A DNA stretch of 64,000 nt from Streptomyces sp. B21-105. Its GTDB lineage: Bacteria; Actinomycetota; Actinomycetes; Streptomycetales; Streptomycetaceae. Position numbers and translations under genes: made by a program. The notes beneath the pieces were generated by a model that did not search any database, was not told where the DNA came from, and saw nothing but the letters and a program-made list of their open reading frames with translations. Numbering within the stretch: the first letter of the stretch is position 1; each line of letters opens with the position of its first letter. The DNA lies in NCBI RefSeq assembly GCF_036898465.1, contig NZ_JARUMJ010000001.1:5828001-5892000 (forward strand), given 5' to 3'. This document shows, one piece after another, positions 1-9,035 of the stretch.

Positions 1-1455
1 GTAGCGCAGGCCGTCGGTGGGGGGCAGCCGGTCCGTGCCCCGCGTGAGGTCCTCGGCCGCGGTCACGGCGAGGCCGGCGAGGGAGGCCGGGGGCGCCGCG
101 CGCAGCCGGTCCATCGCGCGGGCGATGACGGACAGGTCCTGCACCCGGACCGAGAGCTGGTCGGTGGCGTGCAGACCGTGCTCCACGGCGAGGTCGTCCA
201 GCAGGTCCAGGAGGGTGCGGCCCTGTTCCTTGAGCTCCGAGGCCAGTTCCGTGACGAGCAGGGCGGCGGTGACGCCGTCCTTGTCCCGGACGCCCTCGGG
301 GTCCACGCAGTAGCCGAGGGCCTCCTCGTAGCCGTAGCGCAGGCCGTCCACGCGGGCGATCCACTTGAAGCCGGTGAGGGTCTCCTCGTAGGGCAGGCCC
401 GCCTTCTCGGCGATGCGGCCGAGGAGGGAGGAGGAGACGATCGACTCGGCGAACGTGCCGCGCGCGCCGCGCCGGACGAGGTGCGCGGCGAGCAGCGAGC
501 CGACCTCGTCGCCGCGCAGCATGCGCCAGTCGCCGTCGTACGGGACGGCCACCGCGCAGCGGTCGGCGTCCGGGTCGTTGGCGATGATCAGGTCGGGGGC
601 TGCCGCGCGGGCGGCGGCGAAGGCGAGGTCCATCGCACCGGGCTCTTCCGGGTTGGGGAAGGCGACGGTCGGGAAGTCCGGGTCGGGCTCGGCCTGCTCG
701 GCGACGAGGACCGGCTCGGGGAAGCCCGCGCGGGCGAACGCGGCGAGCAGGACGTCCTTGCCCACGCCGTGCATCGCCGTGTAGACGGTGCGGGCCGTGC
801 GCGGGGAGCCCTGGGCGAGGACGGCGTCCGTGCGGGCCAGATAGGCGTCGAGGACGCCGTCGTCCAGCGTCTGCCAGCCGGCCTCGGGACGGGGGACGTC
901 GTCGAGCGAGACGATCGCCTCGATCTCCGCCGCGATCCCCGCGTCGGCGGGCGGCACGATCTGCGAGCCGTCGCCCAGGTACACCTTGTAGCCGTTGTCG
1001 CGGGGCGGGTTGTGGCTGGCGGTGACCTCGACCCCGGCGACCGCGCCGAGCCGCCTTATGGCGAAGGCGAGGACGGGCGTGGGCAGGGGGCGGGGGAGCA
1101 CGGCCGCCCGGAATCCCGCGCCGGTCATCACGGCCGCGGTGTCACGGGCGAAGTCGGCGGACTTGTGGCGGGCGTCGTAGCCGACGACGACGGTGCCGCC
1201 GGCCTGGCCGTTCTTCGCGAGGTAGGCGGCGAGACCGGCCGCCGCGCGGATCACCACGGACCGGTTCATCCGCATCGGCCCGGCGCCCAGCTCGCCGCGC
1301 AGGCCGGCGGTGCCGAACTGCAGGGTGCCGGCGAAGCGGTCGGCGAGCTCGGTGACGTCCCCGGCCTCGAGGAGCTCGGCCAGCTCGGCGCGGGTCTCGG
1401 GGTCGGGGTCCTCCGCGAGCCAGGCCTGGGCGCGGGCGAGGAGATCGTCGTGCAC
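1..1455 (-). CDS. Phosphomannomutase/phosphoglucomutase family enzyme, cut by left edge
   Basis: Alpha-D-phosphohexomutase, which moves a phosphate between C1 and C6 of a hexose through a phosphoserine. The phosphoserine loop TASHNPPRDNGYKVY is visible with Ser at about residue 147, and the magnesium-binding loop NDPDADR lies near residue 294. The N-terminal RGELGAGPMRMN segment also fits the family. The GTG start (complement of 1453-1455) was chosen because GGAGGGTGA lies just upstream. About 485 codons are visible; relatives are roughly 550 residues, so the sugar-binding C-terminal domain continues left of the window. The purine nucleoside phosphorylase gene lies just upstream on the same strand, which suggests nucleoside salvage: this type of mutase can also act on ribose or deoxyribose phosphates released by the phosphorylase. 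That substrate choice is inference. Family assignment is firm, exact substrate is not. Confidence 0.9.
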   Translation of the reverse strand, partial: MHDDLLARAQAWLAEDPDPETRAELAELLEAGDVTELADRFAGTLQFGTAGLRGELGAGPMRMNRSVVIRAAAGLAAYLAKNGQAGGTVVVGYDARHKSADFARDTAAVMTGAGFRAAVLPRPLPTPVLAFAIRRLGAVAGVEVTASHNPPRDNGYKVYLGDGSQIVPPADAGIAAEIEAIVSLDDVPRPEAGWQTLDDGVLDAYLARTDAVLAQGSPRTARTVYTAMHGVGKDVLLAAFARAGFPEPVLVAEQAEPDPDFPTVAFPNPEEPGAMDLAFAAARAAAPDLIIANDPDADRCAVAVPYDGDWRMLRGDEVGSLLAAHLVRRGARGTFAESIVSSSLLGRIAEKAGLPYEETLTGFKWIARVDGLRYGYEEALGYCVDPEGVRDKDGVTAALLVTELASELKEQGRTLLDLLDDLAVEHGLHATDQLSVRVQDLSVIARAMDRLRAAPPASLAGLAVTAAEDLTRGTDRLPPTDGLRY

Positions 1456-1580
1456 GGGGGTCACCCTCCGGTTGCGTGTGGACGCCGGACGCGTGGTCCA
1501 GCCCGTCCGGCGTGTCGGGACGAGGCCCGCTCGGGGCCGTGGCGGAGCCGGGGGCCGCGACGCCCCCGGCGGCGGCGCGA

Positions 1581-2405
1581 TCAGAGCCGGTCGAGCACCC
1601 GGGCCAGCAACGACCCCATGCGCGTCGCGCTGTCCCGGCCCGCCTGGAGGACCTCCTCGTGGTTCAACGGCTCGCCCGTCATACCGGCGGCCAGGTTGGT
1701 CACCAGGGAGATGCCGAGCACCTCGGCGCCCGCCTCACGCGCCGCGATGGCCTCCAGCACGGTGGACATGCCCACCAGGTCGGCGCCGATGGTCCGCGCC
1801 ATGCGGATCTCGGCCGGCGTCTCGTAGTGCGGGCCCGGGAACTGGGCATAGACGCCCTCCTCCAGGCTGGCGTCGATCTCCTTGCACAGGGCGCGCAGCC
1901 GCGGCGAGTAGAGATCCGTCAGGTCGACGAAGTTCGCGCCGATGATCGGCGAGGTCGCCGTCAGGTTGAGGTGGTCGCTGATCAGCACCGGCTGACCGGG
2001 CCGCATGCCCTCGCGCAGACCGCCGCAGCCGTTGGTCAGCACGATCGTCTTGCAGCCGGACGCCACCGCGGTGCGCACGCCGTGGGCGACGGCGGCGACG
2101 CCACGGCCCTCGTAGTAGTGGGTGCGGCCGAGGAACACCAGCGCCCGCTTCTCGCCGATCCGGTACGAGCGGACCTTGCCGCCGTGGCCCTCCACCGCGG
2201 GCGGCGGGAATCCGGGAAGGTCGGTGACCTGGAACTCGGCGTCGGCGGCGCCCAGGGCGTCCACGGCGGGCGCCCAGCCGGAGCCCATCACGAGGGCGAC
2301 GTCGTGGGTCTCGGCGCCGGTCAGTTCGCGCAGGCGCGCGGCGGCGGCGTCGGCGGCGGCGTGCGGGTCGCCCTGGATGTCGTCCGGGAGAAGAGATGCG
2401 TTCAC
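1581..2405 (-). CDS. Purine nucleoside phosphorylase (class I, trimeric type)
   Basis: Cleaves purine nucleosides with phosphate to give free base and (deoxy)ribose 1-phosphate in purine salvage. The 274-residue length matches trimeric PNPs. The family block [16 protein letters not shown] followed by ISDHLN is present, as is the base-binding segment [18 protein letters not shown] near the C-terminus with its Asn. An upstream ATG in frame would add 17 residues, but the GTG at 2403-2405 (protein starting VNASLLPDD) is preferred: on the minus strand a TACGCT -10 box ends 7 bases before it, the usual arrangement of a leaderless Streptomyces gene. The hexose-phosphate mutase gene follows downstream on the same strand after about 125 bases and may be co-transcribed. 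Confidence 0.93.
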   Translation of the reverse strand: MNASLLPDDIQGDPHAAADAAAARLRELTGAETHDVALVMGSGWAPAVDALGAADAEFQVTDLPGFPPPAVEGHGGKVRSYRIGEKRALVFLGRTHYYEGRGVAAVAHGVRTAVASGCKTIVLTNGCGGLREGMRPGQPVLISDHLNLTATSPIIGANFVDLTDLYSPRLRALCKEIDASLEEGVYAQFPGPHYETPAEIRMARTIGADLVGMSTVLEAIAAREAGAEVLGISLVTNLAAGMTGEPLNHEEVLQAGRDSATRMGSLLARVLDRL

Positions 2406-2412
2406 GCGGGAG

Positions 2413-2418
2413 AGCGTA
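2413..2418 (-). promoter_or_regulatory. -10 box of leaderless PNP gene
   Basis: On the minus strand TACGCT is followed by 7 bases and then the GTG start of the purine nucleoside phosphorylase gene. This places the transcription start at or next to the start codon. No convincing -35 box is visible. Confidence 0.55.
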
Positions 2419-2520
2419 GCCGGTTTGTGCCTACGCGCGTAGATGACAGAGCCCACGGGAATGCGATCGTTGTCTTGTCGTTTCCGACGAGGAAGGGCTT
2501 CAGGGTGGTCGAGGAGCCCC

Positions 2521-2799
2521 TCAGGCGTCCGTGATCAGGATGTCCTTGTCGTTGAAGACTTCGACGATGAAGATCAGCAGGCGGCCGCGGCTGACCGTGT
2601 ACTCGACGAGGATGTTCTGGGTCAGGCGGATCGTGCGGTCGTCCCCGGTGGACCCTATGGGCCTCGACACCGAGAGGAACGGGTCGCGCGCCAGCAGGGC
2701 GATGCCCTTGTCGAACGCGGCGCGCTGCTGATCGTCGAGCCGGTCGCGGGCCTCGGCGGCCTGCACCGTGTAGTAGACGTCATACGTGCTGGGACCCAT
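2521..2799 (-). CDS. Small RelE/ParE-like protein without visible antitoxin
   Basis: A 92-residue protein. The helical first half ([17 protein letters not shown], then [13 protein letters not shown]) followed by a strand-rich second half ([31 protein letters not shown]) follows the layout of RelE/ParE-fold ribonucleases and gyrase toxins, where two N-terminal helices precede a beta sheet. The ATG start at 2799 has only a weak upstream purine tract. No gene of antitoxin size lies next to it: it sits alone between the PNP gene and the gamma-glutamylcyclotransferase-like gene. It may be an orphan toxin-fold protein used for housekeeping or a conserved hypothetical. Fold assignment is from sequence pattern only; toxicity is not claimed. 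Confidence 0.6.
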   Translation of the reverse strand: MGPSTYDVYYTVQAAEARDRLDDQQRAAFDKGIALLARDPFLSVSRPIGSTGDDRTIRLTQNILVEYTVSRGRLLIFIVEVFNDKDILITDA

Positions 2800-2848
2800 A
2801 CGATCTCCCGTTGCTGCGCAGATGCTCCGAGTCTAGAGGCGGCCGCGC

Positions 2849-3286
2849 TCAGCAGGGCCGCTTGCGCAGCTCCATCACGTAATCGTGGGGCGCGCCCGCC
2901 GACTCCGCCGCGTCCGCGACCTCGCCCAGGTACCGTGCCGACGGCAGACCGCCCTCGTAGCCGTTCAGCACGTACATCCAGGCCGACTCCTCGCCCTGGA
3001 GCGTCTGCACCCGCACCCGGGCGCGCCGGTAGATGCCCAGACCCACGCCCTCCCAGCGGTCCAGTGACTCCTCGTCCATGGGGGCGATGTCGTACAGCGC
3101 GACGAAGACCTGCGCGCCGGGCTCCTCCACGACCGTCGCCAGCGCGCCCTCCCAGCCGAGCTGCTCGCCGCCGAACGTCAGCCGCCAGCCGTTCAGCCAG
3201 CCCGTGGCGCGCAGCGGCGAGTGCGGGGTGCGGCGGGACATCAGCCGCGCGTCGAGGTTGCCGGCGTACGCGGCGTAGAGCGACAT
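2849..3286 (-). CDS. Gamma-glutamylcyclotransferase-like protein
   Basis: A 145-residue cytoplasmic protein of the GGCT/AIG2-like fold. The N-terminal YAAYAGNLD corresponds to the family glycine-containing substrate loop (YGSNL type), and the acidic residue expected to act as catalyst lies in PMDEESLDRWEG near residue 75. The family converts gamma-glutamyl amino acids or amides to 5-oxoproline plus the free amine; since Streptomyces use mycothiol instead of glutathione, the natural substrate is uncertain. It starts at an ATG at 3284-3286 on the minus strand, divergent from the flavoprotein gene at 3397 with about 110 bases between them that must hold both promoters. Confidence 0.78.
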   Translation of the reverse strand: MSLYAAYAGNLDARLMSRRTPHSPLRATGWLNGWRLTFGGEQLGWEGALATVVEEPGAQVFVALYDIAPMDEESLDRWEGVGLGIYRRARVRVQTLQGEESAWMYVLNGYEGGLPSARYLGEVADAAESAGAPHDYVMELRKRPC

Positions 3287-3396
3287 GCAAGGAGAGTACG
3301 GCAGCGGCCCCGCACGGCACTCCCGTCACAGGCGGCGGCGCCGGCCCGGACCCGGGGCGGGACCCGGGGCGGTACCACCGCCCGCCGTGCGGGAGA

Positions 3397-4845
3397 ATGG
3401 AGTACGTGACTCGGATCGTGATCATCGGTGGCGGACCCGGCGGCTATGAAGCGGCCCTGGTGGCCGCGCAGCTCGGCGCGGAGGTGACCGTCGTCGACTG
3501 CGACGGTCTGGGCGGAGCGTCGGTGCTGACCGACTGCGTGCCGTCGAAGACCCTTATCGCTACGGCCGAGGTCATGACGACCTTCGACTCGTCGTACGAG
3601 GAACTCGGCATCATCGTCGCCGACGACACCCCGCCGCTGGAGCAGGCGGCCCGGGTCGTCGGGGTCGACCTCGGCAAGGTGAACCGGCGTGTGAAGCGCC
3701 TCGCGCTCGCCCAGTCGCACGACATCACCGCCTCCGTCACCCGGGCCGGCGCGCGCGTGCTGCGCGGCCGCGGCCGGCTGGAGGGCATGCAGGCCCTCGA
3801 CGGCTCCCGCAAGGTCGTCGTCGCCGCTGCGGACGGCACCGAGGAGACCCTCACCGCCGACGCCGTGCTGCTCGCCACCGGCGCCCACCCGCGCGAGCTG
3901 CCGGACGCGCAGCCCGACGGCGAGCGCATCCTGAACTGGACCCAGGTCTACGACCTCGCCGAGCTCCCCGAGGAACTCATCGTGGTCGGTTCCGGTGTCA
4001 CCGGCGCGGAGTTCGCCGGCGCCTACCAGGCCCTCGGGTCCAAGGTCACCCTGGTCTCCTCCCGCGACCGCGTGCTGCCCGGCGAGGACCCGGACGCGGC
4101 CGCCGTCCTCGAGGACGTCTTCCGCCGTCGCGGCATGAACGTCATGGCCCGCTCGCGCGCCGAGTCCGCCAAGCGGGTCGGCGACCGGGTCGAGGTCACC
4201 CTGTCCGACGGCCGGGTCATCACCGGCTCGCACTGCCTCATGGCGGTCGGCGCGATCCCCAACAGCGAGGGGATGGGGCTCGAGGAGGCGGGCGTCAGGG
4301 TCCGTGAGTCCGGGCACATCTGGACCGACAAGGTCAGCCGTACCACCGCCCCGGGCGTCTACGCGGCCGGTGACGTGACCGGGATCTTCGCCCTCGCCTC
4401 CGTCGCCGCCATGCAGGGCCGGATCGCCATGTACCACTTCCTCGGCGACGCGGTGGCCCCGCTCAACCTCAAGACCGTCTCCTCGAACGTCTTCACCGAC
4501 CCCGAGATCGCCACCGTCGGGTACAGCCAGGCCGACGTGGACGGCGGGAAGATCGACGCCCGGGTCGTCAAACTGCCGCTGCTGCGCAACCCGCGCGCCA
4601 AGATGCAGGGCATCCGGGACGGGTTCGTCAAGATCTTCTGCCGCCCCGGCACCGGGATCGTCGTCGGCGGCGTGGTCGTCGCCCCGCGCGCCTCGGAACT
4701 GATCCACCCCATCTCGATCGCCGTCGACAACAACCTGACGGTCGAACAGATCGCGAACGCGTTCACCGTGTATCCGTCCCTTTCGGGGTCGATCGCGGAG
4801 GTGGCGCGGCAGTTGCACACCCGTAAGACGGAGGGCGAGGGCTGA
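3397..4845 (+). CDS. lpdA: LpdA-type NAD(P)H-quinone-like flavoprotein of the lipoamide dehydrogenase family
   Basis: A 482-residue FAD and NAD(P)-binding oxidoreductase with lipoamide dehydrogenase architecture: FAD motif IVIIGGGPGGYEA at residues 6-18, NAD motif LIVVGSGVTGAEFAGAY near residue 190, second FAD motif GVYAAGDVTG near 320 and the dimerisation domain at the end. It is not a working lipoamide dehydrogenase: where that enzyme has a Cys-x4-Cys redox pair, this protein reads GGASVLTDCVPSK and keeps only the second cysteine. The C-terminal His-Glu dyad is replaced too (VYPSLSGSIAEVAR instead of HPTLSE). The same losses are known from mycobacterial LpdA (Rv3303c), a quinone reductase, so a quinone or similar acceptor is likely. 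The ATG at 3397 follows a weak GGGAG; GTG at 3406 is an alternative. Confidence 0.88.
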   Translation: MEYVTRIVIIGGGPGGYEAALVAAQLGAEVTVVDCDGLGGASVLTDCVPSKTLIATAEVMTTFDSSYEELGIIVADDTPPLEQAARVVGVDLGKVNRRVKRLALAQSHDITASVTRAGARVLRGRGRLEGMQALDGSRKVVVAAADGTEETLTADAVLLATGAHPRELPDAQPDGERILNWTQVYDLAELPEELIVVGSGVTGAEFAGAYQALGSKVTLVSSRDRVLPGEDPDAAAVLEDVFRRRGMNVMARSRAESAKRVGDRVEVTLSDGRVITGSHCLMAVGAIPNSEGMGLEEAGVRVRESGHIWTDKVSRTTAPGVYAAGDVTGIFALASVAAMQGRIAMYHFLGDAVAPLNLKTVSSNVFTDPEIATVGYSQADVDGGKIDARVVKLPLLRNPRAKMQGIRDGFVKIFCRPGTGIVVGGVVVAPRASELIHPISIAVDNNLTVEQIANAFTVYPSLSGSIAEVARQLHTRKTEGEG

Positions 4846-5090
4846 CCGTCCGTTCCGACCGGACCCCGGCCGTCGCCGAACCGGGCCGCCGGATTCCTGC
4901 CGGATTCACGCGGATTCCCCGCCGGCCACGGGAAGTTGACGGGAGGCCGGCGCGGTGTCGGCGGACGGTGCGGGAGGCATAGGCGCCGGAAGTGAGCCCT
5001 ATACCACCCCCCGTGCCCCTGTGCGAACAACTTCTACTATTCGGCGCAAAGAGCTGAAAGCAGACGGTCGTCCGCGTTACTGTCAGTTTC

Positions 5091-6056
5091 GTGTTCGCTG
5101 CAGAACGTCGTCAATTGATCCTCGAAATGGTGCGAGCGAACGGGGCCGTGTCGCTCCGTGAACTCGCCCGCGTCGTCCAGACCTCCGAAGTGACCGTGCG
5201 GCGGGACGTGCGCGCACTGGAGGCAGAAGGACTCCTCGACCGCCGGCACGGCGGTGCGGTATTGCCGGGCGGGTTCACGCGGGAGTCCGGCTTTCCGCAG
5301 AAATCCCATCTCGCGACCGCCGAAAAAACCGCCATCGCGGACCTCGCCGCCAACTTCGTCGAAGAGGGCGAGGCCATCGTGGTCGGGGCGGGCACCACGA
5401 CACAGGAGCTGGCCCGCCGGCTCGCCCGGGTGCCCGGCCTGACCGTGGTCACCAACTCCCTTCTGGTGGCCCAGGCGCTGGCCCACGCCAACCGGGTCGA
5501 GGTGGTGATGACGGGCGGCACCCTGCGCGGCTCCAACTACGCCCTCGTGGGCAGTGGGGCCGAACAGTCCCTCCAGGGACTCAGGGTCTCCCGCGCCTTC
5601 CTCTCCGGGAGCGGGCTGACCGCCGAGCGCGGGCTGTCCACGTCCAACATGCTGTCGGCGTCGGTCGACCGGGCGCTCGTCCAGGCGGCCGCCGAGGTCG
5701 TCGTCCTCGCCGACCACACCAAGCTCGGCACGGACACCATGTTCCAGACCGTGCCCACGGACCTCGTCACCCGCCTGGTGACGGACGAGCCGCCCGCGCA
5801 CGACGACCGTGCCGCCACCGAACTGCAGGCCCTGGCGGACCAGGGGGTGCAGATCGCCGTGGCCGGGGCGTCGGGAAGCCCGGGGGGTGATGCGGTCCCG
5901 GCGCGCCATCAGCAACAGCGCCGGGACGTACCGCTGCCGGCGCCGCGGCGGGGCCAGGTCCCCGGGGCCGCGTCGGGGCTGCGTGCGGGATCGGCTCTGG
6001 GCGAGCAGGCTCCGGGTGCGGAGCGGGCGCGGGTTGCGGACCTGCGTCGACGGTGA
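5091..6056 (+). CDS. DeoR/GlpR-family transcriptional regulator
   Basis: A 321-residue repressor-type protein. The N-terminal winged helix (RRQLILEMVRANGAVSLREL, then TSEVTVRRDVRALEAEGLL) is the DeoR signature; the rest is the sugar-phosphate sensing domain with VVGAGTTTQELARRL, VVTNSLLVAQAL and VVLADHTKLG. The family usually controls sugar or nucleoside catabolism and is released by a phosphorylated sugar. The protein is longer than the usual 250-260 residues; the last 60 or so are Arg, Ala, Pro and Gln rich without recognisable structure and could be a late-acquired tail. The GTG start at 5091 is supported by the immediately following conserved helix; no strong Shine-Dalgarno sequence is present and TACTGT about 8 bases upstream suggests a leaderless message. 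The target operon is not evident from neighbours. Confidence 0.88.
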   Translation: MFAAERRQLILEMVRANGAVSLRELARVVQTSEVTVRRDVRALEAEGLLDRRHGGAVLPGGFTRESGFPQKSHLATAEKTAIADLAANFVEEGEAIVVGAGTTTQELARRLARVPGLTVVTNSLLVAQALAHANRVEVVMTGGTLRGSNYALVGSGAEQSLQGLRVSRAFLSGSGLTAERGLSTSNMLSASVDRALVQAAAEVVVLADHTKLGTDTMFQTVPTDLVTRLVTDEPPAHDDRAATELQALADQGVQIAVAGASGSPGGDAVPARHQQQRRDVPLPAPRRGQVPGAASGLRAGSALGEQAPGAERARVADLRRR

Positions 6057-6370
6057 GGTGACCTTGCGGTCCGCACGCTGGGGTTCCGTCCCCCCGGGGC
6101 CCTTGCGCGGGCCGCGCGCTGGGGGCTCCGCCCGCAGGCCCCCGATCGGCCCTGGACGGGCCTCGTCCTCAATCGCCGGACGGGCTGATTGTGCGGGCCC
6201 TCGTCCTCAAACTCCCCCAGAGGGGCCCGCGACGGGCTGATGGGTGGGGCCCTGGGCACGGATCGTGCCCGACGGCTGATGGTACGGGCCCGGGAGGTCG
6301 GGGGTGACCGTCGGTACAACGCGGTGAGGCGCCCGGGTGAGCGGGCGCCTCGGCGTGGGGAGCGGTGGGG
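6057..6370. repeat. Intergenic stretch with short dispersed GC-rich repeats
   Basis: No gene is apparent. CCTCGTCCTCAA occurs near 6161 and again near 6199, and GACGGGCTGAT near 6179 and 6231, so the same module appears twice in altered form, with a third degenerate copy near 6268. Sequences like CAATCGCCGGACGGGCTGA are familiar as dispersed intergenic elements in Streptomyces genomes. The element lies between the 3' ends of the convergent deoR-type and carboxylase alpha genes and may act as a transcription stop; no simple T-tailed hairpin was found. Confidence 0.5.
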
Positions 6371-8143
6371 TCAGTCCTTGATCTCGCAGATCGCCGCGCC
6401 CGACGTGATGGACGCGCCGACCTCCGCGCTCAGGCCCTTGACGGTGCCGGAGCGGTGGGCGTTCAGGGGCTGCTCCATCTTCATGGCCTCGAGGACGACG
6501 ACCAGGTCGCCCTCCTTGACCTCCTGGCCCTCCTCGACCGCGACCTTGACGATCGTGCCCTGCATCGGGGAGGCGAGGGTGTCGCCGGAGGCCACCGGGC
6601 CGGACTTCTTGGCCGCACGGCGCTTCGGCTTCGCCCCCGCGGCGAGGCCCGTGCGGGCCAGCGACATGCCGAGCGAGGACGGGAGGGAGACCTCCAGCCG
6701 CTTGCCGCCGACCTCGACGACGATCGTCTCGCGGTCCGTCTCGTCCTCGGCCTCGGTGTCCGCCGGGGCCGAGAAGGCAGGGATCTCGTTGACGAACTCG
6801 GTCTCGATCCAGCGGGTGTGGACCGTGAACGGGGCGTCGGAGCCGGTGAGTTCGGGCGCGAACGCCGGGTCCGCGACCACCGCGCGGTGGAACGGGATCG
6901 CCGTGGCCATGCCCTCGACCTGGAACTCGGCCAGAGCGCGGGCCGCCCGCTGCAGCGCCTGCTCACGGGTCGCGCCGGTGACGATCAGCTTGGCGAGGAG
7001 GGAGTCCCAGGCCGGGCCGATGACGCTGCCGGACTCGACGCCGGCGTCCAGGCGGACGCCCGGGCCGGACGGCGGGGCGAAGAGGGTGACCGTGCCGGGG
7101 GCCGGCAGGAAGTTGCGGCCCGGGTCCTCGCCGTTGATGCGGAACTCGAAGGAATGGCCGCGCAGTTCCGGGTCGCCGTAGCCGAGCTCCTCGCCGTCGG
7201 CGATGCGGAACATCTCGCGGACGAGGTCGATGCCGGCGACCTCCTCGGTGACCGGGTGCTCGACCTGGAGCCGGGTGTTGACCTCCAGGAAGGAGACCGT
7301 GCCGTCGACGCCGACCAGGAACTCCACGGTGCCGGCGCCGACGTAGCCGGCCTCCTTCAGGATGGCCTTGGAGGAGGCGTACAACTCGGCGGTCTGCGCC
7401 TCGGAGAGGAACGGCGCCGGGGCCTCCTCGACCAGCTTCTGGTGGCGGCGCTGCAGGGAGCAGTCACGGGTCGAGACGACGACCACGTTGCCGTGGCTGT
7501 CGGCGAGACACTGCGTCTCCACGTGCCGCGGCTTGTCCAGGTAGCGCTCCACGAAGCACTCGCCCCGGCCGAACGCGGCGACCGCCTCGCGGACCGCCGA
7601 CTCGTACAGCTCGGGCACCTCTTCCAGCGTCCGGGCGACCTTGAGACCGCGGCCGCCGCCGCCGAACGCGGCCTTGATCGCGATCGGCAGGCCGTGCTCC
7701 TCGGCGAACGCGACGACCTCGTCGGCGCCCGAGACCGGGTCGGGCGTGCCGGCCACGAGGGGCGCGCCGGCGCGCTGGGCGATGTGCCGGGCGGCGACCT
7801 TGTCGCCGAGGTCGCGGATGGCCTGCGGCGGCGGGCCGATCCAGATCAGGCCCGCGTCCAGGACGGCCTGGGCGAAGTCGGCGTTCTCCGAGAGGAAGCC
7901 GTAGCCCGGGTGGACGGCGTCCGCGCCCGACTCCCGCGCCGCGTTCAGCACCTTGTCGATGTCGAGATAGCTGGTCCCGGGAGTGTCACCGCCCAGGGCG
8001 AACGCCTCATCCGCGGCGCGGACATGCGATGCGTCCCGGTCCGGGTCGGCGTAGACGGCCACGCTCGCGATACCGGCATCCCGGCATGCCCGGGCCACGC
8101 GGACAGCGATTTCGCCACGGTTGGCGATGAGCACCTTGCGCAC
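6371..8143 (-). CDS. accA2: Acetyl/propionyl-CoA carboxylase alpha subunit (biotin carboxylase plus BCCP)
   Basis: A 590-residue biotin-carrying subunit of acyl-CoA carboxylase, making malonyl- and methylmalonyl-CoA for fatty acids and polyketides. The N-terminal 450 residues are a biotin carboxylase: [20 protein letters not shown] at the start, the ATP-grasp glycine loop [10 protein letters not shown] and [17 protein letters not shown] linker leads to a biotinyl domain ending in EAMKMEQP, whose Lys at about residue 555 is the biotin site. The GTG start follows AAGGAGGGAGCC on the minus strand. The beta and epsilon subunits lie 2 kb upstream on the same strand and the biotin ligase is close by, so the complete enzyme is encoded locally. 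The name accA2 follows the S. coelicolor counterpart at the same position, from memory. Confidence 0.95.
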   Translation of the reverse strand: MRKVLIANRGEIAVRVARACRDAGIASVAVYADPDRDASHVRAADEAFALGGDTPGTSYLDIDKVLNAARESGADAVHPGYGFLSENADFAQAVLDAGLIWIGPPPQAIRDLGDKVAARHIAQRAGAPLVAGTPDPVSGADEVVAFAEEHGLPIAIKAAFGGGGRGLKVARTLEEVPELYESAVREAVAAFGRGECFVERYLDKPRHVETQCLADSHGNVVVVSTRDCSLQRRHQKLVEEAPAPFLSEAQTAELYASSKAILKEAGYVGAGTVEFLVGVDGTVSFLEVNTRLQVEHPVTEEVAGIDLVREMFRIADGEELGYGDPELRGHSFEFRINGEDPGRNFLPAPGTVTLFAPPSGPGVRLDAGVESGSVIGPAWDSLLAKLIVTGATREQALQRAARALAEFQVEGMATAIPFHRAVVADPAFAPELTGSDAPFTVHTRWIETEFVNEIPAFSAPADTEAEDETDRETIVVEVGGKRLEVSLPSSLGMSLARTGLAAGAKPKRRAAKKSGPVASGDTLASPMQGTIVKVAVEEGQEVKEGDLVVVLEAMKMEQPLNAHRSGTVKGLSAEVGASITSGAAICEIKD

Positions 8144-8531
8144 GATTGAGGCTCCCTCCTTGAAACAAGCCGAGTTTAGGGACTGCCGACACGACTCATC
8201 GACCCGTGCCCACAGGTGAGCTTGCCCACACGGAGCGTGATGCCAGGCTCACTCGACACCGAAATCCCTTGCAGTACCGCCGTACGCAGCACTCCTCCGG
8301 GAAACCCTAGCCCTCCGATGTGGTCAAGGTCTCTGTGAGAGCGTGCTGCGGCACACTCCGTTTCTTTGTGGAGTCCCTACGAATGGCCCAATGATTCTTT
8401 GCGCCGCGCAGAACCCTTGTCCCGGAACCCTTGTCCCGGGGTTTACCCGTTAGTAGCGTGCGGGATGTCTCGAACGTAGTCGAGGTAACAGCACCCTTGC
8501 TCGGGTCGGGGTCGAAAGTGGGTGGGGACCG
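8144..8531. other. Divergent promoter region between carboxylase alpha and a membrane-protein gene
   Basis: No gene is apparent in these 388 bases. On the minus strand TAAACT lies about 30 bases before the carboxylase alpha start and is a possible -10 box. Towards the right the 14-base unit GAACCCTTGTCCCG is tandemly repeated (from about 8411) immediately ahead of the next gene, and its second copy supplies a candidate -35 box. Confidence 0.5.
8431..8459 (+). promoter_or_regulatory. Candidate housekeeping promoter for the downstream membrane protein
   Basis: TTGTCC and TAGCGT are separated by exactly 17 bases, a good match to vegetative Streptomyces promoters. The -35 box is in the second copy of the GAACCCTTGTCCCG tandem repeat. 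Transcription would start near 8466, about 65 bases before the GTG start at 8532. Confidence 0.5.
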
Positions 8532-9035
8532 GTGGTGCGCAGACCGGTGGCGTGGATCGTGGCGGTCGTGCTCTTCGCCGAAGGGCTCGGCGTCGCCGCG
8601 CTGAACTGGTTCATGGGCGTCGTGGTGGACCGGCAGGACATGTCCCTGGCCGGCCTGGACCCGGACGTCATGTCGACGTCCTCCAAGGTGGGCGGGATCG
8701 TCTTCGGCCTGTACTTCGTCCTGTGCGGCGTGGTGGCCCTGCTGGTGGCGCTGCGCGACCGCGCGCCCGCCGGCTTCGGACGGATCCTGCTGATCAGCGC
8801 CGCCGTCGTGCACGGGCTGCTGGGCGCGGTCGCCTGGGGGCTGCTGGGCGTGCCGCAGTTCGCGTTCATGGTGGTCGTGCTCGCCCTGATCGTGCTGCTG
8901 CTGATGACCTACGACGCCCGGCAGCGGCCCGCCGCCCAGGCGCCCGAGGACGCCAAGGGCGACGGCGGCGGCTCCCCGGCGGCGCCGGTCGCGCCGGCGC
9001 CCGTCACGCCTCCGGCGGCGCCCACAACTCCGTGA
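8532..9035 (+). CDS. Four-helix integral membrane protein, unknown function
   Basis: A 167-residue protein with four hydrophobic segments, roughly residues 6-28, 51-73, 84-105 and 110-127, followed by a cytoplasm- or exterior-facing Ala/Pro-rich tail of about 40 residues. The charged loop between helices 1 and 2 ([17 protein letters not shown]) is the only notable hydrophilic feature. The GTG start at 8532 is preceded by GTGGGGA. It is convergent with the Maf gene and the two overlap by 32 bases at their 3' ends (9004-9035). I recognise no functional family; conservation beside the carboxylase genes in Streptomyces is from memory. Confidence 0.8.
   Translation: MVRRPVAWIVAVVLFAEGLGVAALNWFMGVVVDRQDMSLAGLDPDVMSTSSKVGGIVFGLYFVLCGVVALLVALRDRAPAGFGRILLISAAVVHGLLGAVAWGLLGVPQFAFMVVVLALIVLLLMTYDARQRPAAQAPEDAKGDGGGSPAAPVAPAPVTPPAAPTTP

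Noticed and set aside
169..1827. Long plus-strand frame opposite the phosphomannomutase gene
   Set aside because: Antisense shadow: its His/Val/Gly/Arg-rich product has no family features, while the minus strand carries clear mutase motifs.
3241..4818. Long minus-strand frame opposite the LpdA-type flavoprotein
   Set aside because: Shadow caused by GC codon bias; the plus strand has the FAD and NAD motifs.
8307..8813. Minus-strand 168-codon frame
   Set aside because: Covers the promoter and antisense of a four-helix membrane protein; composition is His/Gln/Asp-rich, typical of shadows.
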